This document shows positions 45,599 to 55,155 of a stretch of DNA of 64,000 bases, one piece after another. The stretch lies in contig JAAFJO010000002.1 of NCBI GenBank assembly GCA_013298145.1, positions 1-64,000 of the forward strand, given 5' to 3'. The notes below the pieces were generated by a model. The model ran no database searches and was not told the origin of the DNA. It was given only the letters and a program-made list of their open reading frames with translations. This stretch comes from Betaproteobacteria bacterium. GTDB taxonomy: Bacteria > Pseudomonadota > Gammaproteobacteria > Burkholderiales > Casimicrobiaceae. Within the stretch, counting starts at the first letter, position 1. Each line of letters opens with the position of its first letter. A program made the position numbers and the translations under genes.

Positions 45599-45964
45599 TC
45601 AGTTCAACTTCGAAATTTTCTCAAGTAGCTCCGCCGCGACGACAGGCTTTACCACGTAGTCGCGCGCGCCCTGGCGCATGCCCCAGATCTTGTCAGTTTC
45701 CTGGCTCTTCGTAGTGCAGATGATGACCGGGATATGTTTGGTCGCGGCGTCTTTGCTGATCTGGCGTGTCGCCTGGAAGCCGTTAAGCCCCGGCATGACG
45801 ACGTCCATAACGATCAAGTCAGGCAGCAGTGCTTTTGAAAGCGTGACGGCCTGCTCACCGCTGTCGCACTGGCTCACTTGATAGCCCGCGCCCATGAGAA
45901 GTTCGGAGAGAAAGTGACGTTCAGTCGGGGAATCGTCGACGACTAGGATATTTTTGATTGGCAT
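45599..45964 (-). CDS. pilH: Response regulator PilH
   Basis: This 121-aa single receiver domain has acidic pair VVDDSPTER, phospho-Asp in LIVMDVVMPGLNG, Thr in IICTTKSQ and Lys in VVKPV. PilH acts in the pilus chemosensory system, probably as phosphate sink favouring pilus retraction control. It lies 6 bp after pilG. Confidence 0.95.
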   Translation of the reverse strand: MPIKNILVVDDSPTERHFLSELLMGAGYQVSQCDSGEQAVTLSKALLPDLIVMDVVMPGLNGFQATRQISKDAATKHIPVIICTTKSQETDKIWGMRQGARDYVVKPVVAAELLEKISKLN

Positions 45965-45970
45965 GGGTCC

Positions 45971-46366
45971 TTAGCTCGATACTTTTTCAGGATTCATAAA
46001 TGCGTTCACCGCTCCGATGAGCGTGTCTTTGGTAAACGGCTTAGTTAGATATTGGTCTGATCCCACCATTCTTCCGCGGGCACGGTCGAAAAGCCCATCT
46101 TTCGACGATAGCATCACGACCGGGGTCGCACGAAATTTTGCGTGCTTTTTGATGAGCGAGCAGGTGAGATAACCGTCGAGGCGCGGCATCATGATGTCGA
46201 CGAAGATCACGTCGGGTTGATGGTCAGCGATTTTTGCAAGCGCATCAAACCCATCTTCTGCAAGCACGACCTGGTAGCCCGCTTGTAGCAAGAAGATTTC
46301 GGCGCTTCGACGAATCGTATTGCTATCGTCGATCACCATCACTTTGGTTGCTGAATTTCCGCTCAC
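45971..46366 (-). CDS. pilG: Response regulator PilG
   Basis: This 131-aa single receiver domain has VMVIDDSNTIRR, phospho-Asp in VIFVDIMMPRLDG, then VMLSSKDGLFDRARG and LTKPFTKDTLIG. The start is taken at GTG 46366, with GGA 7 bp upstream, as in other PilG proteins; a TTG 17 codons earlier is less likely. First gene of the operon; its promoter lies in the 191-bp gap to ilvA. PilG stimulates pilus extension and cAMP signalling in relatives. Confidence 0.93.
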   Translation of the reverse strand: MSGNSATKVMVIDDSNTIRRSAEIFLLQAGYQVVLAEDGFDALAKIADHQPDVIFVDIMMPRLDGYLTCSLIKKHAKFRATPVVMLSSKDGLFDRARGRMVGSDQYLTKPFTKDTLIGAVNAFMNPEKVSS

Positions 46367-46557
46367 GTGTGATCCGAAAGTTGGGTTGCGGGCGTGCCAA
46401 AACAGGCTGACACCCAAAAGAAAGGGTAGTGTGCCACGTTCGATCGTCGCCGAACTGAGAAAGTAGCGTCACTCATCACGACTTAAGCCCCCATGTTCCA
46501 TCGCCGCAACGTGACGCTTTTCGTCAATCTGCGACGTGCTGAAGTATCGCCATCACA

Positions 46558-48117
46558 TTAGCCGCGCCCGAGAAATTTTCGGTAAGCGACGTTTTGAGTC
46601 TCCTCAACCCAGCCATACTGCCGCTCGGAGAGCTTACGCAAAAACGCATCAAGTGCCGCCTGTTCCTCGCGCGGCGCTTGTATGCCCGCAAGGACGCGAC
46701 CGACATCTGAGCCGTGGTTGCGATAGTGAAACAAGGTGATATTCCAGCCGTGATTCATCGTACGCAAGAAATCGACCAGGGCACCCGGGCGCTCGGGGAA
46801 ATCGAAGCGAAAGATGCGCTCGCCCTCAACGCCTACCGCATTTCCGCCGACCAAATGACGGATGTGCAGCTTTGCGGTTTCGTCATCCGATAAATCGTCG
46901 GTAGAAAGCCCGTTTTTCTGAAACTCGGTTGCAAGGGCTGTAGCCTCAGAACGGCTGGTCACCTCTATCCCAACGAAAATGTGTGCCTCCGGGCCAGCGG
47001 CGTATCGATAATTGAACTCGGTAACCGCACGCTGGCCGACTAATTCGCAGAACTTCAAAAAGCTGCCGGGCTGCTCGGGGATACTGACCGAATAAATCGC
47101 CTCACGTGATTCACCCAACACCGCACGCTCGGTGACGAAACGGAGGCGGTCAAAATTCATGTTTGCGCCACACGCGACTGCGATCAACGTTTTGCCCTGC
47201 CAGCCCTTTGCGTGTGCGTGTTTCTTGAGCCCGGCAATCGAAATTGCGCCGGCGGGTTCGAGCACGCATCGGCAATCCACGTACGCGTCTTTGATCGCGG
47301 CACAAATTTCATCAGTGTCGACGGTGACTGTTTCGTCCACCACCTGTTGAGCGATGCGGAACGTTTCGCTGCCCACTTGCTTTACCGCCACGCCGTCGGC
47401 AAACAACCCGACACTCGAGAGCTCGATTCGCGTGCCCGCATCCAGCGAGCGAATCATCGCGTCGGAGTCGCTTGCCTGAACCGCGATGATTTTGATTTCA
47501 GGGCGAACTGCTTTCACGTACGCGCCGATGCCGGCGATCAAGCCGCCGCCCCCGACCGCTACGTAGATTGCCTCAATATCGCCGCTGTGTTGGCGCAGGA
47601 TCTCCATGCCAATCGTGCCTTGGCCGGCGATCACATCGGGGTCGTCGTACGGATGCACGAATGAAAGCGCCTCTGCCTTCGAAAGCTCCAGCGCATGGCG
47701 ATAGGCGTCGGAATACGATTCGCCGAAGAGTACGACCTGTGCGCCGCGCGCCTTCACGGCATTCACTTTGATCGACGGCGTGGTCTCTGGCATCACAATC
47801 GTTGCGCGACACCCCAGTTTCTGGGCCGCGAGCGCTACGCCTTGCGCATGATTACCACTGCTGGCCGCAATTACGCCCCGCGCGCGCTGTTCAGCCGAGA
47901 GATGCGCCATCTTGTTGTACGCGCCGCGCAGCTTGAAAGAGAACACCGGCTGCTCGTCTTCGCGCTTAATGAGCACTTGGTTATGAAGCCGCGCGGAAAG
48001 AGCTGGCGCTGACGCGAGCGAAGTCTCGATTGCGACGTCGTAGACGCGCGCATTCAGAATGCGTTTGAGATAGTCCAGAGGCATTGAGGATAATTCTTGT
48101 CGAGCGAATTCGCTCAT
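46558..48117 (-). CDS. ilvA: Threonine dehydratase, biosynthetic
   Basis: This 519-aa PLP enzyme deaminates threonine to 2-oxobutanoate, the first step to isoleucine. The PLP lysine is in FSFKLRGAYNKM near residue 62, the glycine loop in AVGGGGLIAGIG, and two ACT-like regulatory units follow from about 330 (IPEQPGSFLKFCELVG, FPERPGALVDFLRTM), giving feedback control by isoleucine. The frame extends further upstream but overlaps rpiA on the other strand; ATG 48117 is the natural start, with ATG 48084 as alternative. Confidence 0.95.
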   Translation of the reverse strand: MSEFARQELSSMPLDYLKRILNARVYDVAIETSLASAPALSARLHNQVLIKREDEQPVFSFKLRGAYNKMAHLSAEQRARGVIAASSGNHAQGVALAAQKLGCRATIVMPETTPSIKVNAVKARGAQVVLFGESYSDAYRHALELSKAEALSFVHPYDDPDVIAGQGTIGMEILRQHSGDIEAIYVAVGGGGLIAGIGAYVKAVRPEIKIIAVQASDSDAMIRSLDAGTRIELSSVGLFADGVAVKQVGSETFRIAQQVVDETVTVDTDEICAAIKDAYVDCRCVLEPAGAISIAGLKKHAHAKGWQGKTLIAVACGANMNFDRLRFVTERAVLGESREAIYSVSIPEQPGSFLKFCELVGQRAVTEFNYRYAAGPEAHIFVGIEVTSRSEATALATEFQKNGLSTDDLSDDETAKLHIRHLVGGNAVGVEGERIFRFDFPERPGALVDFLRTMNHGWNITLFHYRNHGSDVGRVLAGIQAPREEQAALDAFLRKLSERQYGWVEETQNVAYRKFLGRG

Positions 48118-48190
48118 GTCGTTCAAGCTATTGTATGGGCGGCTTTGTTGGCTGTAGCGGCGAGTCGCCGCGCGAAGAAAGATAACAGGA

Positions 48191-48883
48191 ATGGATATAG
48201 ACGCGAAGACCGCACAAAAACAAGCGGCGGCAGAATTTGCCGTTGGTTTGGTTGAATTTGATCGCATCGTCGGGATCGGCAGCGGGAGCACAGTGGCGGA
48301 GTTCATCAAGCGACTTGCGCCGCTCGCGGCAAACATCCCGGGCGTTGTGGTGGCCTCTAGCGCAAGTGAGCGAATCGCGCTCGAAGCGGGCCTTCGCGTG
48401 TGGAGTTTGAACGACGCGCTTGCGAGCAACGTTGCGCCGAAGTTCTACTTCGATGGCGCAGACGAGATTGAGCCCGGATTCGCGATGATTAAAGGCGGCG
48501 GCGCGGCGCTCACTCGCGAAAAGATCGTGGCCAGCGCGTGCGAAACGTTCGTTTGTTTGGTGGACGAAAGCAAGCTCGTGAGCGCGCTCGGAAAGTTTGC
48601 ACTCCCGGTGGAAGTGGTTCCGATGGCGGAGGCGTTCGTCATGCGCAAGCTACAGCGTTTAGGCGGTAGTCCAAAAAAACGCGAGGCTCCGCTCACAGAT
48701 AACGGCAACATTATTATTGACGTTTCAGGCCTCTTTCCCATCAATCCCGGGGCGTTAGAGGGAGAAGTCAATCAAATTCCGGGCGTGCTTTCAAACGGCA
48801 TTTTTGCCCGTCGGCGCGCGGACCAATTAATCATCGCGGGTGCAAACGTTCGCCATGAACACGCGCCGGTTTCGACGTGGTAA
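48191..48883 (+). CDS. rpiA: Ribose-5-phosphate isomerase A
   Basis: This 230-aa enzyme interconverts ribose 5-phosphate and ribulose 5-phosphate in the pentose phosphate pathway. Signatures are GIGSGSTVAEFIKRL (phosphate loop), FDGADEIEPGFAMIKGGGAAL (catalytic Asp and Glu) and VDESKLVSALGKFALPVEVV. Length is normal. It is divergent from ilvA with 73 bp between starts. Confidence 0.97.
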   Translation: MDIDAKTAQKQAAAEFAVGLVEFDRIVGIGSGSTVAEFIKRLAPLAANIPGVVVASSASERIALEAGLRVWSLNDALASNVAPKFYFDGADEIEPGFAMIKGGGAALTREKIVASACETFVCLVDESKLVSALGKFALPVEVVPMAEAFVMRKLQRLGGSPKKREAPLTDNGNIIIDVSGLFPINPGALEGEVNQIPGVLSNGIFARRRADQLIIAGANVRHEHAPVSTW

Positions 48884-48947
48884 ACCGAGGACCAGCCGGA
48901 CCGGAAAAGCACAGAGACGCTTGAGCTGCATCGTCTCAGCGGGTGCC

Positions 48948-49670
48948 TCATGCCCAGTCAGCGTGCGCAAATTCTGGCGAATCAATTTTGTCGCCAAGCG
49001 CATATTTTCTATGGGCTAAGCGCAGCGCATCCGGAATCTCAACTGCGATCATTTCCGCCGCTGAAGCCGCAGCCGCAATGGCATTGGTGCCGGAAGACGT
49101 AATCACGCGCTCCGCTTCTGATTCGATTTCGATACTCGCCTGCTCACGGGTGAGCGCGAAATACATATCGCCCAACAGACGTGCATCGAGAAGCGCGCCG
49201 TGCAGATTGCGAGACGAGTTGTCCACGCCAAATCGCTCGCAAAGCGCATCAAGCGAGTTGCGTTTGCCAGGAAATTTCGCGCGCGCAATCGCAAGCGAAT
49301 CGACAACCGTGTCGCGCGCAGTGAGAAATGTCGGGCGCATTCTCAGCGCACCAAATTCCGCATCCAAGAAGCCTAGATCGAACGCGGCATTGTGTATGAC
49401 GATGGTTGCGCCTTCAAGAAACTGCGCGAGCTCAGCGGCAATTTCGAAGAAGCGCGGCTTGTCATGAAGAAATTCGTTGGTGATACCGTGAACTGCGAGG
49501 GCGCCGGCGTCGATGTCGCGATCTGGGTTGAGATAGCGGTGAAACGTGAGCCCAGTTAAGCGCCTATCAACCGCCTCGACAGCACCTACTTCGATGATTT
49601 TGTGACCGAGCTTCGGATCGAGTCCCGTTGTCTCAGTATCAAGGAAAACCAAGCGCTCGCTATGAGCCAT
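48948..49670 (-). CDS. dnaQ: DNA polymerase III epsilon subunit (3'-5' exonuclease)
   Basis: This 240-aa proofreading exonuclease has ExoI FLDTETTGLDP, ExoII HNAAFDLGFLDAEF and ExoIII HGALLDARLLGDMYF with the catalytic His and Asp. The start at ATG 49670 overlaps the PP2C gene end by 11 bp and gives the usual DnaQ length; a longer upstream frame is a shadow of the phosphatase. The C-terminal tail that binds the alpha subunit is present but short and divergent. Confidence 0.93.
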   Translation of the reverse strand: MAHSERLVFLDTETTGLDPKLGHKIIEVGAVEAVDRRLTGLTFHRYLNPDRDIDAGALAVHGITNEFLHDKPRFFEIAAELAQFLEGATIVIHNAAFDLGFLDAEFGALRMRPTFLTARDTVVDSLAIARAKFPGKRNSLDALCERFGVDNSSRNLHGALLDARLLGDMYFALTREQASIEIESEAERVITSSGTNAIAAAASAAEMIAVEIPDALRLAHRKYALGDKIDSPEFAHADWA

Positions 49671-50586
49671 GTCGCTTGAGTGTTTCTGTAATTTCTTTAA
49701 CCGCCATCTCGATCTCCGCCTCGGAGAGGGCAGGGCGACCGGTTGCAGGTTCGGCGAGCGTGACCGTGCGATCCATTTGCGTACTGAATTCGCCGAGCGC
49801 AAGCGTCGAGGTTTGCGTTGTCACACTTTCGTCATTCCAGCCCGAAAGCTCGCTTGCCCACTTCAGCGCTATGACGCTCAAGTTATCGCAATCGATCCCG
49901 TTTCTGCGTTCAGCTTCGTTCAGGAGCGCGCTTGCGTTTTGCTGCACGCCGCCCGATTGAAATGCGTCGGCAAACTCTTGATCCGAATACGCGCTCCACA
50001 TCCCGTCCGTACAGAGCACCAATGTGTCGTTATTGTGCAGAGGGAATCGCGGCGAAAAATCAACACTGGGTTCAAACTGACCGCCCAAGCACGAAAACAC
50101 TTTGTTCCGGTCTGGGTGTCGGTTTGCCTCCTCCGGCGAAATGACGCCGTTATCAATGAGGTATTGCACCTTGGAGTGATCCCGTGTGCGGCCAAGCGCT
50201 TTGCCGTCGCGGATCAGGTAAAGGCGTGAATCGCCCGCGTGCGCCCAATACGCTGCGTCATCTTGAATGATGCAGGCAACACAGGTCGTACGCGGGGTAT
50301 CTACCATGCGAAAACGCTCTGCATAATCGCCAAGCGCCTCATGCGCGGCGTTGATCGCCCGCTGCAGGAACAGGACTGGCGAAGAAAGGATCGGTTTGGC
50401 TTCCGCTTCGAAGCGTTCGATGATCAAACGCACGACAATGTGCGCCGCGATTTCGCCGCCTACGTGCCCGCCCATACCATCGGCCACCACCAGACAGAGC
50501 GCATCGCGGGTGTAGACGTACCCCAGGCGGTCTTGGTTGACCTTGCGCGCGCCGCGCCTTGTCTCTTGAAAGATCGAAAATTCCAT
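49660..50586 (-). CDS. PP2C-type protein phosphatase
   Basis: This 308-aa Ser/Thr phosphatase has the metal-site motifs ARKVNQDRLG, VVADGMGGHVGG, AYWAHAGDSRLYLIRDG, LVLCTDGMWSAYSD and DNLSVIALKW. The last 60 residues form a charged tail. It lies 15 bp after a Ser/Thr kinase gene, the usual pairing in which the phosphatase reverses the kinase. No forkhead-associated partner is seen nearby, so the target is unknown. Confidence 0.92.
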   Translation of the reverse strand: MEFSIFQETRRGARKVNQDRLGYVYTRDALCLVVADGMGGHVGGEIAAHIVVRLIIERFEAEAKPILSSPVLFLQRAINAAHEALGDYAERFRMVDTPRTTCVACIIQDDAAYWAHAGDSRLYLIRDGKALGRTRDHSKVQYLIDNGVISPEEANRHPDRNKVFSCLGGQFEPSVDFSPRFPLHNNDTLVLCTDGMWSAYSDQEFADAFQSGGVQQNASALLNEAERRNGIDCDNLSVIALKWASELSGWNDESVTTQTSTLALGEFSTQMDRTVTLAEPATGRPALSEAEIEMAVKEITETLKRHGS

Positions 50587-50601
50587 CGCTATCGCACGGC
50601 G

Positions 50602-51549
50602 TCACTTACGCGACGGTTTCCCCTTCAAGAAACGTTGCACTTTTTCCATGAGCGTCGGTTCACGCTTTGGGATATCGTCTGCCAGCAGCTTTTGTACCTG
50701 CAACACAGACTGGGGGCGTTGAAGCGGATCAAGGCGCAAGCACTGGTCGACCAGCTCGAGCAAATTGTCCGAGTATTTGCCGCCCCAAAGCTTTTTGGCG
50801 GGCACGTAATGCTCATCTTTCACCCGGCTATCGGCCGCCTGTGGCGCGAATGCCGCGAAACAGGCAAAGAGCGAGGCCCCCACGCCATAGAGATCGGTCC
50901 AGGGGCCCAAGCGATCTGAATCGCCTTCGCGATACTGCTCAGGCGCCGCGAACCCAGGTGTGTACATCGGCGTAACCTTACCGCCGCGCGTAGTGAGCAC
51001 TTGCCTCGCCGCGCCAAAGTCAAGCATCACCGGAGAGCCATCGGTACGGATATAGATGTTCGCCGGCTTAATGTCGAGATGAAGGAGGCGTCGGGAATGC
51101 ACCTCGCGCAGTCCGTTCAATAGACGAGAAAAGACGTGACGGATCAGGCCCTCCGGCAACATGCCTTGGTTGCCCTGGATGTATTGCTGTAGCGTTCGGC
51201 CGCGCTCATACTTCATCACCATGTAGACGGTTTCGTTCGCGCGAAAGAAATTCAACACGCGAACCACGTTGGGGTGATTGATGGATGCGAGCGATTTACC
51301 TTCATCGAAAAAGCACTTCATACCGAAGCGAAACGAGTCGAGATTTTCGATGGAGCTCGCGTGAACGCGTGAGCCTTCGGTGCGCAAAACTAACCCGCTC
51401 GGGAGGTATTCTTTGATTGCCACGACCTGGCCGTTATCGTCGACCGCGCGATAGACAATCGAAAAACCGCCTCGGCTTATCGCTCGATCAATCCGATAAT
51501 TTTGCAAGCGATACCCCTGCGGGAGCGCTCGATTGGCAACTGCTGACAT
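50602..51549 (-). CDS. Hanks-type serine/threonine protein kinase
   Basis: This 315-aa kinase has a full catalytic domain: glycine loop SRGGFSIVYRAV, Lys in VVAIKEYLP, catalytic loop LLHLDIKPANIYI and DFGAARQ, then FAAPEQYREGD. There is no membrane segment or extracellular domain, so it is cytoplasmic. The C-terminus is short and basic. It is coupled with the PP2C phosphatase downstream and divergent from rpoZ. Confidence 0.92.
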   Translation of the reverse strand: MSAVANRALPQGYRLQNYRIDRAISRGGFSIVYRAVDDNGQVVAIKEYLPSGLVLRTEGSRVHASSIENLDSFRFGMKCFFDEGKSLASINHPNVVRVLNFFRANETVYMVMKYERGRTLQQYIQGNQGMLPEGLIRHVFSRLLNGLREVHSRRLLHLDIKPANIYIRTDGSPVMLDFGAARQVLTTRGGKVTPMYTPGFAAPEQYREGDSDRLGPWTDLYGVGASLFACFAAFAPQAADSRVKDEHYVPAKKLWGGKYSDNLLELVDQCLRLDPLQRPQSVLQVQKLLADDIPKREPTLMEKVQRFLKGKPSRK

Positions 51550-51808
51550 AACCTCGTGAAACTTGTTTTTTCGGGCTTTGCCCGCCGCGTGTGGCTTGTG
51601 CGGCGCTTGAAGCGCCTCTGGATGTGATCATAGCAGCGCAGTACAATGTGAAGTAGAGCAAATCACTTGCGGCTCGTCGCTCGCAAGCGCCTGGCGGTCT
51701 GACATTCGATTCGGTCAAGCCGCTGAGACCCTAAATTGTCTTAGCTTGCAGTTGCGCCGATGTATTGGGCGCGCGGCCTGGTCTGTTGCAATCGCCTTGG
51801 AGATTCAA

Positions 51809-52018
51809 ATGGCACGTATTACGGTCGAGGATTGCCTCACACACATGGACAATCGTTTTGAGCTTGCGCTCGCGGCAGCAACGCGCGCGAGGCAGCTAAG
51901 CGCTGGCCATCAGCCGCTCATCAACGCGTCGAAAAAGGATAAGCCCGTCGTCGTTGCATTGCGTGAAATCGCAGAGCAACGTATCGATCGCTCGGTGCTC
52001 CGTCGCGTCGGTCTCTAG
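51809..52018 (+). CDS. rpoZ: RNA polymerase omega subunit
   Basis: This 69-aa protein matches omega: [20 protein letters not shown] at the start, then [26 protein letters not shown]. Omega binds beta-prime and takes part in the ppGpp response. The start at ATG 51809 gives the conserved N-terminus. It precedes the SpoT-like gene by 11 bp, the classical order. Confidence 0.95.
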   Translation: MARITVEDCLTHMDNRFELALAAATRARQLSAGHQPLINASKKDKPVVVALREIAEQRIDRSVLRRVGL

Positions 52019-52029
52019 TCCCGGGTTCA

Positions 52030-53421
52030 ATGGGCGACGGCACTGAGATTGCCAACGTTTTTTTAGCTCAGGTCTTTGCACGTCTCTCCCGCGAAGACGC
52101 GAGAGACGTTGCTCGCGCCGCGCGATTCGCCGAACTTGCTCACGCGGGTCAAACCCGCGCATCAGGCGAGCCTTATTTCACTCATCCCGTATCGGTTGCC
52201 GGCATCCTTCTCGAGTTTGCCGCCGCTGACAGAGCACTTTTGTGCGCCGCACTTCTGCATGATGTGATCGAAGACTGCGGTGTAAGCGAGCAGTCACTTG
52301 CAGACGATTTTGGCGCGGAAGTGGCAGAAATTGTCGCGGGCGTGACCAAGTTTGACCAAACTCGCGTCGGACTAGGCGGCAACGTGAAGGAAGAAACGCT
52401 CCGAAAGCTGCTTACTGCGGGCGCTCAAGACCAACGAATCTTTTCGCTCAAGTGTGCGGATCGACTGCACAATCTTCGAACGCTCGATTTTGTAGCGCGT
52501 CCCAAACAGATTAGAGTCGCCAACGAAACGCTCGCCGTGTTTTGCCCCCTCGCGGAGTATGTGGGCCTGACGCGGTTCGCCGTTGAGCTTGAATACCTGG
52601 CATTTCGGTGGGCGCATCCGAATCGGACGCGTGCAATTGCAGCGTGGGCCGAGCGCAAGGCCTTGTTTGATAGTCGTCGCATCAAAACTGCTCTGCGGGA
52701 ACAACCTCCGTTGCTCGAAGCATTCAGACAATCAGCCCCGGCACTCGGTGAGGCCGCGCTCTTTGCGCAAGCGCTCCGACTCTTGCGGGAGCAAAACTCA
52801 TCGCGCGCTTTGTTTGCCACACCCTCAGTGTTTTTCGCTAATCCGGATATGCGATCAGCGTACGCCAATATCGCGCTCTGGCACGAACACGCTTACGCGC
52901 TCCCAGGCGGTTTCCGAACTGATTTGGTAGGCGGCAGTGTGCACACCACAGTCTTTCTCGGTAAACACGGCCCAGTTGTCGATCTGGTTCATCTCTTCCC
53001 GCCGCTTCGCACACGTGCCTTTGTATTCGAAGGTCAGGGTGCCGCCTCGCTTGAAGACCTGTCCATCGTCGTTGCGGGGCGCGGCGAAGAGGGCGAGCTC
53101 ACGCGGACCCTTCGCGAATTGCTACGCCATCGCTCAATCACCGTGCTTTCCCCCAAGGGCAAACCGTACTTGCTGCCCCTCTCCTCCACCGTGCTCGATT
53201 TCGCATTTGCAGTTCACAGCGAGATCGGCTTGCGCGCGCGCGGCGCGTTAGTGAACGGGCGGGCGGTCGATGTTTCCTCCGAGTTGCGCTCGGGCGATAT
53301 CGTCGAAGTCATCACGGCAGACAACGTCGTTGCCCGCCCCGAATGGATTGAACTGTTGCGCTCGCCGCGCGCTCGCGCAAAGCTTCGTCACTGGTTGCGC
53401 GACGATTCGAAAGTTCACTGA
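52030..53421 (+). CDS. SpoT-like hydrolase with degenerate synthetase, shortened
   Basis: This 463-aa protein has an N-terminal HD hydrolase domain with YFTHPVSVA, LLHDVIED and KCADRLHNLRTL intact, so (p)ppGpp hydrolysis is plausible. The region where SpoT has its synthetase (about 190-360) keeps only an outline (GSVHTTVFLGKHGPVVDLV in place of the YQSLHT and IQIR motifs) and lacks the catalytic Arg, Asp and Gln positions. A TGS domain follows (YLLPLSSTVLDFAFAVHSEIG, LRSGDIVEVIT). The protein then stops, without the helical, zinc-finger and ACT domains of a 700-aa SpoT. Position after rpoZ is that of spoT. Probably hydrolase only. Confidence 0.85.
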   Translation: MGDGTEIANVFLAQVFARLSREDARDVARAARFAELAHAGQTRASGEPYFTHPVSVAGILLEFAAADRALLCAALLHDVIEDCGVSEQSLADDFGAEVAEIVAGVTKFDQTRVGLGGNVKEETLRKLLTAGAQDQRIFSLKCADRLHNLRTLDFVARPKQIRVANETLAVFCPLAEYVGLTRFAVELEYLAFRWAHPNRTRAIAAWAERKALFDSRRIKTALREQPPLLEAFRQSAPALGEAALFAQALRLLREQNSSRALFATPSVFFANPDMRSAYANIALWHEHAYALPGGFRTDLVGGSVHTTVFLGKHGPVVDLVHLFPPLRTRAFVFEGQGAASLEDLSIVVAGRGEEGELTRTLRELLRHRSITVLSPKGKPYLLPLSSTVLDFAFAVHSEIGLRARGALVNGRAVDVSSELRSGDIVEVITADNVVARPEWIELLRSPRARAKLRHWLRDDSKVH

Positions 53422-53494
53422 TCGCGGCCACGCCCGCGTTCACGCGCCGCGCTTCGTTGAGCGAATTCTGATCAGAGTCTGCTAAACCAGATCG

Positions 53495-54517
53495 CTACTT
53501 CTTCTTGGTTGCGCGCGGGTGAGCCTCGTCGTACACCTTTGCGAGATGTTGGAAATCGAGATGCGTGTAGACCTGTGTTGAGGCGATGCTCGCGTGCCCC
53601 ATGAGCTCTTGCACGGCACGTAAGTCGCGAGAGCTCTGCAATACGTGCGAAGCAAACGAGTGACGCAATCGGTGCGGATGAACATGGGTTGAAACATCGG
53701 CGGTAATCGCTCTTGCGGCTAGCGCTTTGCGAACCACAGTCGCGGCAATCCGACCGCCGCGTTCACCAAGAAACAGGGCACGTTCGCTCGATCCCGGATC
53801 GATCACATAGTCAGGCCGCACTACGAGCCAGCGTTCGAGTGCTGCGCACGCCTTCTCCCCAATGGGAAGAATGCGCTGTTTGCGTCCCTTCCCGAAAACG
53901 CGTGCTTCACGTGCGCTCAGATCGATGTCGTCAAGATCAAGGCCCGTGAGCTCGCTGATTCGCATACCTCCGCCGTAAAGCAGCTCAAAGATTGCTTGAT
54001 CTCGAACATGCGCAGAGGCATTTGGAGAACTTGTCGCAGCGTCGTCAGCAACCACATCGAGCAGGCGCGCCATCTCGGTTTCAGTCAACGCATTCGGAAG
54101 ACGCTTCGGTGGACGCGGCACGCGCACGTTATCAAACGTGTCGGCGCGGTACCGCGTATCTGCTCTTGCGAGGAGGCGAAACCAACTTTTCCAGGCCGAA
54201 AGCGTGGTGGCGAGGGTGCGCGGCGCTTGGTTTTGACTGCGCAGATTGCCTAGCAACTGCTGTGCATCGCGACTTGTAGTTTCGTGAAGTGGGTTTTCGC
54301 CGCGAAACTCCGCCAGTAGGCGACAGGCTTGTAGATATCGCCGCGTCGTTTGTGCTGCTCCCCGCGCTTCGAGAGCGCGTTCGAAGGTGAGAAGCGCCTC
54401 CATCGTTTCCGGCGCAAGACTGACGGCGACGTTGATCGATGGCTCTCGCCCGCTCGCTTTAGCTGCGGGAGTTAAGCGCTTGACGTTAGCCGATATCGCC
54501 AAAACGCTCTTCTGCAT
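53495..54517 (-). CDS. xerC: Site-specific tyrosine recombinase XerC
   Basis: About 340 aa. XerC with XerD resolves chromosome dimers at dif. Catalytic residues are visible: Arg in GGGMRISELTGL, Lys in VFGKGRKQRILP, HPHRLRHSFASHVL, ELMGHASIASTQVYTHLD with the nucleophile Tyr. The start is unsure: ATG 54517 overlaps DUF484 by 32 bp; ATG 54403 would give a protein nearer the usual 300 aa. Downstream in the dapF-DUF484-xerC operon, the standard arrangement in proteobacteria. Confidence 0.93.
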   Translation of the reverse strand: MQKSVLAISANVKRLTPAAKASGREPSINVAVSLAPETMEALLTFERALEARGAAQTTRRYLQACRLLAEFRGENPLHETTSRDAQQLLGNLRSQNQAPRTLATTLSAWKSWFRLLARADTRYRADTFDNVRVPRPPKRLPNALTETEMARLLDVVADDAATSSPNASAHVRDQAIFELLYGGGMRISELTGLDLDDIDLSAREARVFGKGRKQRILPIGEKACAALERWLVVRPDYVIDPGSSERALFLGERGGRIAATVVRKALAARAITADVSTHVHPHRLRHSFASHVLQSSRDLRAVQELMGHASIASTQVYTHLDFQHLAKVYDEAHPRATKKK

Positions 54518-55151
54518 TAGCGGCGAAGCGCGCGAGTGCGGCACTCACCAAGTTGCCAATCCGCGTAAGCACGTCGACCGCCATGTCGGGCGTGAAGCGC
54601 GCCGCATCGTCGCTTGCAAAGTGAAGCAGGCCAAACACTTCTCCGTCTAAGAGTGGCACGTAGGCAAACGACTTGAGCTCGTCTACGGGAATCTCGTCGC
54701 TGAACCAACTGCGTGATTCATACGCGGCAAGAGGGCCCACGTATGGTTGATCCAAGCCACGCACATATCCCTGTAAATCTTCGGAAACAAGATCGTGCGC
54801 GGGCGCTGTCCATTGCTTGAGTGCAATGAACGGAATCCGAAAGTCGCTCATCAAACTTTCGCGCACCACTGCATTTGTGGTTTCAATATCGTCGGCGCGA
54901 ATGAGAGCCAGCGTAAGTCGGTGCAATTTGTCGGCGAGCACGTCATTGTGTTGGCCGTAGCCAATGAGCTCTGAAATCCGCTTCTCTAGCTGAACATTGC
55001 GCTCGCGCAACGCGATCAGTTGCCGCTCGACCATTGAGATCGCATGACCACCCTCAGGGTGCGGCGTGCGCATGTTGGCGAAGATCTCGTTATGTTCAAC
55101 GAAGAAATCCGGGTTCGCTTTAAGCCAGTCTGCAATGTCGCGTGCGTTCAT
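54486..55151 (-). CDS. DUF484 family protein
   Basis: This 221-aa protein belongs to DUF484, found between dapF and xerC in most proteobacteria. It has the start DIADWLKANPDFFVEHNEIF, a helical segment with SMVERQLIALRERNVQLE and a GAF-like C-terminal domain (SFAYVPLLDGEVFGLLHFAS). No enzymatic role is known. It starts 4 bp after dapF ends. Confidence 0.93.
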   Translation of the reverse strand: MNARDIADWLKANPDFFVEHNEIFANMRTPHPEGGHAISMVERQLIALRERNVQLEKRISELIGYGQHNDVLADKLHRLTLALIRADDIETTNAVVRESLMSDFRIPFIALKQWTAPAHDLVSEDLQGYVRGLDQPYVGPLAAYESRSWFSDEIPVDELKSFAYVPLLDGEVFGLLHFASDDAARFTPDMAVDVLTRIGNLVSAALARFAANAEERFGDIG

Positions 55152-55155
55152 TCGT

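Noticed and set aside
48118..48429. 104-residue N-terminal extension of threonine dehydratase
   Set aside because: It overlaps the rpiA gene on the other strand and has no similarity to IlvA; ATG 48117 is the sensible start.
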